Source of the DNA: Patescibacteria group bacterium UBA6102
Lineage (GTDB): Bacteria > Patescibacteriota > Minisyncoccia > Minisyncoccales > UBA5738
Assembly (NCBI GenBank): GCA_002423555.1
Contig: DIWQ01000002.1
Coordinates: 8,137-20,093 of the forward strand
Length of the DNA: 11,957 nucleotides
Direction of reading: 5' to 3'
How positions within the stretch are numbered: position 1 is the stretch's first letter; every line of letters begins with the position of its first letter. Below, piece after piece: positions 1 to 5,012 of the stretch. The position numbers were made by a program, and so were the translations under genes. The notes beneath the pieces were generated by a model that saw only the letters and a program-made list of their open reading frames with translations, had not been told where the DNA came from and searched no databases.

Positions 1-314
1 ATGATATTTTGTTTTTGCCAGGCGCCATCAAGCAATTTTTGCGAAATGCAATTCCACGCGCGCGCGGCCATTCCCGAAAGATTTTCCGAAATTTGGAAAT
101 TTTTGGCCCACGCCAGATAAAGCGAAACCCCCATCAAAAGATAGATTACCGTCCACGCCGCGCCGATGACTCCGCCGGAAGGCGTCCACGAAGGCTTGTT
201 TAATTCCGCATACCAGCCTCCGACCGCCGGCATTGTGAACATTGATCCGATCAGCGCCGCCGCCTGGCAAATCACGATACTGGCAATCAATTTGAAAATG
301 TTTTTTCTTTTCAT
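1..314 (-). CDS. tspO: TspO/MBR family membrane protein, partial (C-terminal part beyond left edge)
   Basis: The frame from the ATG at 314 runs open to the window edge (104 codons). It begins with a hydrophobic helix (KNIFKLIASIVICQAAALIG), then MPAVGGWYAELNKPSWTP, then a second helix around GAAWTVIYLLMGVSLYLAW. The 'GWY..L.KPSWTP...GAAWTVIYLLMG' pattern is the hallmark of TspO/MBR (tryptophan-rich sensory protein, peripheral benzodiazepine receptor family), a five-helix membrane protein that binds porphyrins or other hydrophobic ligands. Only about the first two helices are seen, ending in a stretch that probably forms the loop before helix 3. No SD precedes the ATG (upstream cccaaaaaacaaaatt). 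A hairpin lies 17 bases upstream and a perfect palindrome about 170 bases upstream. Family assignment is firm; the ligand and role in this organism are unknown. Confidence 0.85.
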   Translation of the reverse strand, partial: MKRKNIFKLIASIVICQAAALIGSMFTMPAVGGWYAELNKPSWTPSGGVIGAAWTVIYLLMGVSLYLAWAKNFQISENLSGMAARAWNCISQKLLDGAWQKQNI

Positions 315-330
315 AATTTTGTTTTTTGGG

Positions 331-360
331 GCGCTTTCCGATTGTTTCGGAAGCGTTTTT
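331..360 (+). terminator. hairpin followed by T-run in the tspO leader
   Basis: CGCTTTCCGA pairs with TCGGAAGCG (one bulged T) around a short loop, followed on the plus strand by TTTTT. It has the form of a small intrinsic terminator for plus-strand transcription, but no plus-strand gene is seen to its left. On the minus strand it lies in the 5' leader of tspO and is not followed by T residues. It may stop antisense transcripts, or be a leader structure. Confidence 0.35.
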
Positions 361-482
361 AACAATTTGATTCTAATCTTTTTTGCCTTTTTTATCAATT
401 TTTCCGCGACTGTCCGCAATGTTCCGCATGAAATATGAAAAATCAAAGGCTTTGCCGCCATCCGGCTTGTTCCCCGCGCCAA

Positions 483-515
483 ATGCTATATTTATACATA
501 GCATAAATATAGCAT
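483..515. promoter_or_regulatory. perfect 13-bp palindrome, possible operator upstream of tspO
   Basis: ATGCTATATTTAT (483-495) and ATAAATATAGCAT (503-515) are perfect inverted repeats separated by seven bases (acatagc). The size and symmetry suit a dimeric DNA-binding protein. It lies 170-200 bases upstream of tspO on the same transcription path, with no other gene between. No convincing -35/-10 pair was found next to it, so the operator reading is an inference from symmetry alone. A hairpin in a transcript is the alternative. Confidence 0.4.
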
Positions 516-556
516 CACCCCTTTTTGATAAAAAACAATCTCCCGCAACACTTTGG

Positions 557-743
557 TGCCCACTCACCGAGGGTATTGTATTTTGAGGGTCTATCCCTCG
601 CGCTTGTCCCGAGGTAATCCGAGGGATAATCGCGAGCGGTTAGACCCTGGCAAAAGAATTTTGGGCGCGAAAATTAAAGGGGGTCTAACCCTCGCAGTAA
701 CGAGGGATAGACCCCCTTTAATTTTAAGCCCAGTGAATGGTTG
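557..743. repeat. structured repeat element, copy 1 (degenerate ends)
   Basis: The core 575-727 matches 3517-3666 with only four substitutions and three single-base indels. Inside, 670-694 and 701-725 form a 25-bp hairpin with loop CAGTAA and a single A-A mismatch. A second, less regular fold joins AGGGTCTA (587-594) to TTAGACCC near 640-647. The nine-mer TATCCCTCG or its complement recurs within the element. Outside the core, the right end CCCAGTGAATGGTT resembles the terminal repeat of copy 2 while the left end has drifted. No coding capacity is seen, so it looks like a non-autonomous mobile or REP/BIME-like element. The outer limits are approximate. Confidence 0.8.
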
Positions 744-845
744 CGCGCTTTGGGGATGACAAAAACAATAAAAGGTGCTACACTTCTTTTGTTGATTGAG
801 TAATTGTATTTTTTCCATCAACTATTAGCTATTAACAATTAACTA

Positions 846-866
846 TTTTTTTGCATTGCAAAAAAA
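846..866. repeat. short palindrome TTTTTTTGCA-T-TGCAAAAAAA before the tRNA
   Basis: Ten-base arms meet at a single central T, four bases upstream of the tRNA 5' end. With a one-base centre it cannot form a normal RNA hairpin without losing pairs. It may be chance in an A/T-run context or a DNA-bending site. Nothing more can be said. Confidence 0.3.
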
Positions 867-869
867 TCC

Positions 870-940
870 GCCCCTGTAACTCAATGGTAGAGTAACTGCC
901 TTTTAAGCAGCTAACGAGGGTTCGATTCCCCCCAGGGGCA
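870..940 (+). tRNA. tRNA-Lys (anticodon TTT)
   Basis: The 71-base cloverleaf has a perfect 7-bp acceptor stem (GCCCCTG 870-876 with CAGGGGC 933-939) and discriminator A940. The D-arm is ACTC-AATGGTA-GAGT. The anticodon loop CTTTTAA (900-906) carries TTT at 902-904, giving lysine. The T-arm is GAGGG-TTCGATT-CCCCC. CCA is not encoded. Two stem positions are A-C mismatches, one at the top of the anticodon stem (895/911) and one in the T-stem (917/931). This is odd but compatible with a working tRNA. It is the only plus-strand gene seen and is followed by a strong hairpin terminator. Confidence 0.88.
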
Positions 941-977
941 CTTGCTTTGCCAAGGCCACGCAGTGCAGGCACCGATA

Positions 978-1011
978 AAATTTAAAAACGGCTTTTGCCG
1001 TTTTTAAATTT
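978..1011. terminator. bidirectional intrinsic terminator between tRNA-Lys and the secreted protein gene
   Basis: AAATTTAAAAACGGC (978-992), loop TTTT, then GCCGTTTTTAAATTT (997-1011): a perfect 15-bp stem with a GC-rich top and T-runs on the 3' side of both strands. It can end the tRNA transcript on the plus strand and the secreted protein transcript (stop at 1056) on the minus strand. Confidence 0.8.
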
Positions 1012-1055
1012 GCACAAAATACCCGCCGCAAGCGTTGCATTGTTTTGGAAAGACT

Positions 1056-3431
1056 TCAAGGCAATTGTTTTTGCAACTCTCCGATAAGCTGAGCTATCAA
1101 TTGTATCAGCAATTGCTTGATCTGGGCGATCTGATTTAAAATTTCGGCCCGGGTCATTTCATATCTCGTATTAGCTTCTTCTTCCGCGACACTCGGCGAT
1201 TCCGTTTCAAAATCGTCTTCGGGGGCGACACAATCGCCGTCGCGGCAAACTTTGTCGTCGGGACAATTGAAAGTGTCCTGCCAATGCGAATCGGCAAAGC
1301 ACTCGTCCTCCGAGCATCCCCGCCTTAATACTTGGCGCTGAACTTGATTTCCCGCACAGCGATAATTTGACGCCAGCTCGTCGGCGCCGCAGTTTTGCGC
1401 CAACCCTTCCTGAACGCCGCAGGAATTATACCAATACAAAATATTGCCGTCGCATTTTTTGCTCGCGCGGCTGGCGCAATCGGCAACGCACTTTCCCGCT
1501 GAGCAGGTTTTCCCGTCGGGGCAGGTGCCACAATTGATCGTTGCGCCGCAACCGTTGTCCCAAGAACCGCAAGCATATTCTTGTGCGGCGCAGGTTTTGG
1601 GAACGCAATCGGCAACGCACTTTCCCGCCGAGCAAGTTTTACCGCCGGAACAGGCGCCGCAATTGATCGTTGCGCCGCAACCGTCGGTGGCAGTGCCGCA
1701 ATCATAGCCCAAAACCGAACAGGTCTTGGGAGCGCACGCGGCGACGCAATTCCCGTCGTGGCATATTTGTCCGGACGGACAGGCTGACCCCGACCCCCAT
1801 TTTAAACAACCACCCGAAAACCCGCACGTTTGCACCATACCGCTGGCGCATCTTTTAGCTCCGGAAGCCGAACATTCGTTGGCGCAGGGAACATTGAGAC
1901 TTAACGCGCCATAGATTTTTCCCGAAGATACGCCGGTTTTTTGCAGGGATACCGTCGTTGAATTGTTTAAATAAATCTCCGCGGCGCCGACCGTGCTGTA
2001 CATATATTGCCCGCTGGCCGGCTCAAAAACGCAGTTGTTGCAACGGACCGTGGAGTTTTCGGCGACGAGGGAATTAAAACTTGATTTGAGACGCACCGCC
2101 TCAACCGCCAGCGACTTCGCCCGGTTGGCATAGATGTCAACGCCGGCATCAATCAACCCCCCGCTCAGAACCACCGGCACCGGCTCTTGTTCAATCCAGA
2201 CCGCGTGATTTTTTGAAGTTGTGTTGGTGGTTATTGAATCTATTCCGATTCTGATCTCTCCCCGATCGGCCAGCGGATACGGCGTGTTATGGTTGTTTTT
2301 AATGTATACCGCGCCGATAAGCCCGAGATTTGAGATATTCGTGTTAATTTTCAAATTGTTTATCGTGATGCCGCCAGCTCCCGGATATTCCTCGTTGCCG
2401 ATCTTTAATATTCCGTTGTTGATTTCGGCGCCGTCAATCGTCAAATCAAGTTTGTGGTCGCCCACATTGATGATTTGAAGGGCCACCGTGCCGGAAGCGA
2501 CAGTGCCGTCGTTGACAAATTTCAAGCGGCTGGCCCTTATTTTTTCACCGTTGTCAAAAACGACTCCCGCTTGCCGGTTATCGTGGCTGTAGATATTGTC
2601 CAGATAGGCGTAAGCTTCCCAGCCACTGCCATTGTTGCCCAGATACAGGCCGGTGTTCGGAGAATTTTTTAATTCCAGATTGAAAAATTTGCCGCCGGTC
2701 CTTTCGCCGCCGGTGAGAATCAGTCCGGCGCCATCATACCAAAACGGCGCCTGTTTATCCTTGTTGCCGTCCAGTGTCATATTCGCCAAAGTAAGCGCCG
2801 TGTATCCCAGCCCCAAACCATTGCTGGCAAAAAATATCAGCGCCTGATGCCCGGAATAATATTGATTGTCACCGAGCTTGAGAATGGTCTGCCCCATACC
2901 CGCGCCGTAAATATGGATATTTTTCCCCCGCAAAGGAAGCGCGGTGTAATAATGCGCCTGCGATCCGGAAAGAACGTTGTTTATCGGAATGTTTTGGTCG
3001 GCGCGCAATCCGTCATAGACGCCGGCGCCGATATACAGCGATCCGTGGTCGGGGGTCGCGGCAATCGCGTCGCGAAGAATTTTGGTGTAATCCGTTCCGG
3101 AAGAAATCGTGTTACCCGAAGCGTTTTTTGCCGCCGCCCCGCTTCCGGACTTGGTAACGATAATATCATAAGACGGCGGCAACGGCGGCTGACCGCCGAT
3201 GCAAGTGCCGCTAACGCACGCCTGGCCGGCGGCGCACCGCGTGCTGTCGTCGCCCCAATGATGAGCAAGGTTCCCGCCGCTCCCCAGCGTTTGGCGGCAG
3301 ACCCGGCATCCCTGCACCTCGCCCGCCGCGCCGCACTCGTAGTTGGCCGCACCGGCGACATTCAAAAAGCCAAACATTAACCACAAGCTCGCAACAAAAA
3401 TCGTCTTGAAAATAAAATGTACGTGTTTCAT
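1056..3431 (-). CDS. secreted right-handed beta-helix protein with Cys-rich tandem repeats
   Basis: A 791-residue exported protein. Residues 1-29 are a signal peptide (KHVHF.. then a hydrophobic core ending VAGAA). Residues 30-80 are Cys-rich. Residues about 115-510 are rich in G, N, D and hydrophobic repeats (SLYIGAGVYDGL, LTLANMTLDGNKD, GITINNLKI), typical of a pectate-lyase-like parallel beta-helix. Residues 516-565 are Cys-rich. Then come two 43-residue repeats of the form C.PKTC....Y.CG...(D/N)GCGATINCG.C..GKTCSAGKCVAD (566-608 and 609-651), and a further Cys-rich part to about 736. An acidic linker (737-757) and an amphipathic C-terminal helix beginning MTRAEILNQI follow. The start is an ATG with no SD and a TATAAT about 30 bases upstream. 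The fold suggests polysaccharide binding or cleavage, or cell-surface contact. No catalytic residues can be named, so function is unknown. Confidence 0.85.
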   Translation of the reverse strand: MKHVHFIFKTIFVASLWLMFGFLNVAGAANYECGAAGEVQGCRVCRQTLGSGGNLAHHWGDDSTRCAAGQACVSGTCIGGQPPLPPSYDIIVTKSGSGAAAKNASGNTISSGTDYTKILRDAIAATPDHGSLYIGAGVYDGLRADQNIPINNVLSGSQAHYYTALPLRGKNIHIYGAGMGQTILKLGDNQYYSGHQALIFFASNGLGLGYTALTLANMTLDGNKDKQAPFWYDGAGLILTGGERTGGKFFNLELKNSPNTGLYLGNNGSGWEAYAYLDNIYSHDNRQAGVVFDNGEKIRASRLKFVNDGTVASGTVALQIINVGDHKLDLTIDGAEINNGILKIGNEEYPGAGGITINNLKINTNISNLGLIGAVYIKNNHNTPYPLADRGEIRIGIDSITTNTTSKNHAVWIEQEPVPVVLSGGLIDAGVDIYANRAKSLAVEAVRLKSSFNSLVAENSTVRCNNCVFEPASGQYMYSTVGAAEIYLNNSTTVSLQKTGVSSGKIYGALSLNVPCANECSASGAKRCASGMVQTCGFSGGCLKWGSGSACPSGQICHDGNCVAACAPKTCSVLGYDCGTATDGCGATINCGACSGGKTCSAGKCVADCVPKTCAAQEYACGSWDNGCGATINCGTCPDGKTCSAGKCVADCASRASKKCDGNILYWYNSCGVQEGLAQNCGADELASNYRCAGNQVQRQVLRRGCSEDECFADSHWQDTFNCPDDKVCRDGDCVAPEDDFETESPSVAEEEANTRYEMTRAEILNQIAQIKQLLIQLIAQLIGELQKQLP
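1479..1736 (-). repeat. two tandem 129-bp in-frame repeats encoding Cys-rich modules
   Basis: The segments for residues 566-608 and 609-651 of the secreted protein repeat with a 129-base (43-codon) period. Blocks such as TTGATCGTTGCGCCGCAACC and CGGCAACGCACTTTCCCG are identical in both. The strong DNA identity points to recent internal duplication. Each module has eight cysteines, probably disulfide-bonded outside the cell. Confidence 0.8.
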
Positions 3432-3459
3432 TGAGATAATAAAAATTATTTATAATTGG

Positions 3460-3465
3460 ATTATA
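3460..3465 (-). promoter_or_regulatory. candidate -10 box of the secreted protein gene
   Basis: On the minus strand the sequence reads TATAAT, about 30 bases upstream of the ATG at 3431. No recognisable -35 box lies 16-18 bases further upstream, so this is a weak call. Confidence 0.3.
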
Positions 3466-3500
3466 AAACAGATTTCAAAAACCGGCCATTCCCCCGAGAG

Positions 3501-3684
3501 TAACCATTCACTGGGGATTGTATTTTGAGGGTCTATCCCTCGCGCTTGTCCCGAGATAATCCGAGGGATAATCGCGAGCGGTTAGACCCTGGCAAAAGAA
3601 TTTTAAGCGCGAAATTAAAGGGGTCTATCCCTCGCAGTAACGAGGGATAGACCCCTTTAATTTTAAATCCCCAGTGAACGGTTA
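3501..3684. mobile_element. structured repeat element, copy 2, MITE-like with 19-bp terminal inverted repeats
   Basis: The left end TAACCATTCACTGGGGATT (3501-3519) and the right end AATCCCCAGTGAACGGTTA (3666-3684) are inverted repeats with one mismatch. The interior holds a perfect 23-bp hairpin, 3612-3634 with 3641-3663, loop CAGTAA. A second imperfect fold joins AGGGTCTA near 3529-3536 to TTAGACCC near 3582-3589. Both ends carry TA at the border, which would fit a TA target duplication as in IS630/Tc1-type elements, but TA also belongs to the inverted repeat, so this is only suggestive. There is no open frame for a transposase. It shares a core of about 150 bp with copy 1 at 557-743. Confidence 0.7.
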
Positions 3685-3715
3685 TCCCCAAAGCGGCCGC
3701 TTGCCGGACAGACCA

Positions 3716-3740
3716 AAAAAACCGGCGGCGCCGGTTTTTT
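3716..3740. terminator. intrinsic terminator at the end of the heat-shock cluster
   Basis: AAAAAACCGGC, loop GGC, GCCGGTTTTTT: a perfect 11-bp stem. Read on the minus strand, it follows the dnaJ stop by about 50 bases and ends in a run of seven T residues. On the plus strand it also ends in six T residues, so it can act in both directions. Confidence 0.8.
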
Positions 3741-3788
3741 AATTTTTGGAATTTGGAAATTGAAGATTGGCAACTCCGCCTTTGGCGG

Positions 3789-4883
3789 CTACAGCCCTTC
3801 CTTGCGCAAATGTTCCAGAATCTCTTTTTGTTTTTTGCTCAGCTTTTTGGGCACGGCGATCTCAATCTGCACATACATATTTCCGCGGCCAAAACCGTTG
3901 AAACGCGTGATACCTTTGCCCGAAACGCGGAAAATTTTCCCCGACTCGGTACCGGAAGGAATTTTCAGCAGGATATCTTTTCCTTCAATCGTGGGCGCGC
4001 CAACCTCCCCTCCCAACGCCGCCAAAGACAGCGGAATTTCGCGCAAAATATAAAGGTCGTCGCCTTTGCGTTCAAACACCGGATGCGCTTTCAAAAACAC
4101 CCGCACATAAAAATCTCCGACGGGCCCGCCTTTCCGGCCAGCCTCGCCTCTTTGCTCCAATTTTATTACCTGATTGTTGTCCACGCCGGCGGGGATGTCC
4201 ACCTTGATTGTTTCTTCGGTTTTCACCCGGCCTTCCCCTTGGCACACATTGCAGGGTTTTTCGGGGCGATAGCCTTCGCCGCGGCATTCCGGACAAACGG
4301 TATATTTGGTGAAGGACCCCAAAAAGGTTTTTTTGATCTGCTGAACCTGCCCCGTGCCACGGCAGGAAAAACATTCCTTGATTTTGGTGCCGGGTTCGGC
4401 GCCACTTCCCGAACAGCGGGGGCAAGCGACATTCTTGGAAATATTGAATTCTTTTTGCGCGCCCGTGAACGCCTCTTCCAGGGTAATTTCGGCGTCCACG
4501 CGAATGTCTTTGCCGCGCTTGCCGTCGCGCCGCCGCCGCGGCTGGCCAAAACCGAACATCTCCTGCATAATATCGCCCAAATCTTCAAACTGCACGTCAA
4601 ACTCGGCGCCGGGCCGTCCCCAAAACCAGCCGTCCTGCCCCGCTTGCGCGCCGCCGAATCCCGAAAATCCTTTACCGTCAAACGCATTGCCGAATTGATC
4701 GTATTGCTGGCGCTTCTGTTTGTCCGAAAGCACCTGGTAGGCCTCGTTAACCTCTTTGAACTTTTCGGCGCTGCCGCCTTTATCAGGGTGATATTTATGC
4801 GCCAAAGCGCGATAGGCCTTTTTGATCTCGTCGGCCGTCGCCTCTTTTTGCACTCCCAGAATTTTGTAGTAATCCTTACTCAC
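3789..4883 (-). CDS. dnaJ: chaperone protein DnaJ (Hsp40)
   Basis: A 364-residue type I DnaJ, the co-chaperone that delivers unfolded clients to DnaK and stimulates its ATPase. The J-domain covers residues 1-65 (DYYKILGV) with the HPD motif at 32-34. A Gly/Phe-rich linker follows (about 66-113, including GFSGFGG). Four complete zinc motifs CxxCxGxG lie at 154-161, 171-178, 197-204 and 211-218. The client-binding C-terminal domains run from about 225, including VGDFYVRVFLKAHPVFERKGDDLY. All key parts are present and the length is normal. The start codon is GTG, supported by the conserved SKDYYKILG N-terminus; no SD is visible. It is the last gene of the heat-shock cluster, 129 bases after dnaK, and is followed by a strong terminator. 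Confidence 0.97.
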   Translation of the reverse strand: MSKDYYKILGVQKEATADEIKKAYRALAHKYHPDKGGSAEKFKEVNEAYQVLSDKQKRQQYDQFGNAFDGKGFSGFGGAQAGQDGWFWGRPGAEFDVQFEDLGDIMQEMFGFGQPRRRRDGKRGKDIRVDAEITLEEAFTGAQKEFNISKNVACPRCSGSGAEPGTKIKECFSCRGTGQVQQIKKTFLGSFTKYTVCPECRGEGYRPEKPCNVCQGEGRVKTEETIKVDIPAGVDNNQVIKLEQRGEAGRKGGPVGDFYVRVFLKAHPVFERKGDDLYILREIPLSLAALGGEVGAPTIEGKDILLKIPSGTESGKIFRVSGKGITRFNGFGRGNMYVQIEIAVPKKLSKKQKEILEHLRKEGL

Positions 4884-4889
4884 GATAAT

Positions 4890-5008
4890 TTAAAATTCCA
4901 AGAACCAAGCACCAAATAACAAAGTAAATTTCAATATTCAATATTTAAATTTTTAATATTGAGATTTGAATATTATTTGGAGCTTGGAATTTGGTTCTTG
5001 GGATTTAT
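4890..5008. repeat. imperfect inverted repeat in the dnaK-dnaJ spacer
   Basis: CCAAGAACCAA (4898-4908) pairs perfectly with TTGGTTCTTGG (4991-5001), and CCAAATAA (4912-4919) with TTATTTGG (4973-4980). AT-rich words around TTCAATATTCAATATT pair in the middle. The arms of about 50 bases could fold the whole spacer into one long hairpin between dnaK and dnaJ. Confidence 0.65.
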
Positions 5009-5012
5009 TTTA

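Larger units (their letters stand above)
315..869. other. 555-bp gene-free stretch between tspO and tRNA-Lys
   Basis: No convincing protein gene is present on either strand; the short open frames overlap repeats and resemble nothing known. In order it holds the hairpin at 331-360, the 13-bp palindrome at 483-515, the first structured repeat element at about 557-743, and an AT-rich stretch (745-869) directly before the tRNA. That last stretch should contain the tRNA promoter, but no -35/-10 pair with proper spacing could be picked with confidence. Confidence 0.6.

Noticed and set aside
28..270. 80-codon minus-strand frame near the left edge
   Set aside because: A neighbouring frame on the same strand encodes the recognisable TspO start and continues through the edge; the 80-codon frame is out of phase and resembles nothing.
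373..586. Short frames on both strands in the gene-free stretch
   Set aside because: They start inside or run into the repeat element and palindrome, have no SD and no protein-like pattern.
1479..1736. 129-bp direct repeats as a possible CRISPR or mobile repeat
   Set aside because: The repeats are in frame, have no spacers of CRISPR type and encode Cys-rich modules of one protein.
557..3684. The two elements as ends of a composite transposon carrying the tRNA and the secreted protein gene
   Set aside because: Neither copy encodes a transposase, copy 1 has degenerate ends, and no flanking target duplication around the whole segment can be seen.
3501..3684. Element copy 2 as an integron attC site
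   Set aside because: It is foldable, but no RYYYAAC/GTTRRRY core sites and no integrase or cassette array were found.
3753..4919. Long plus-strand open frame (388 codons) opposite dnaJ
   Set aside because: It is the antisense shadow of a clearly conserved dnaJ with all motifs; it has no recognisable domain and its composition reflects the opposite strand.
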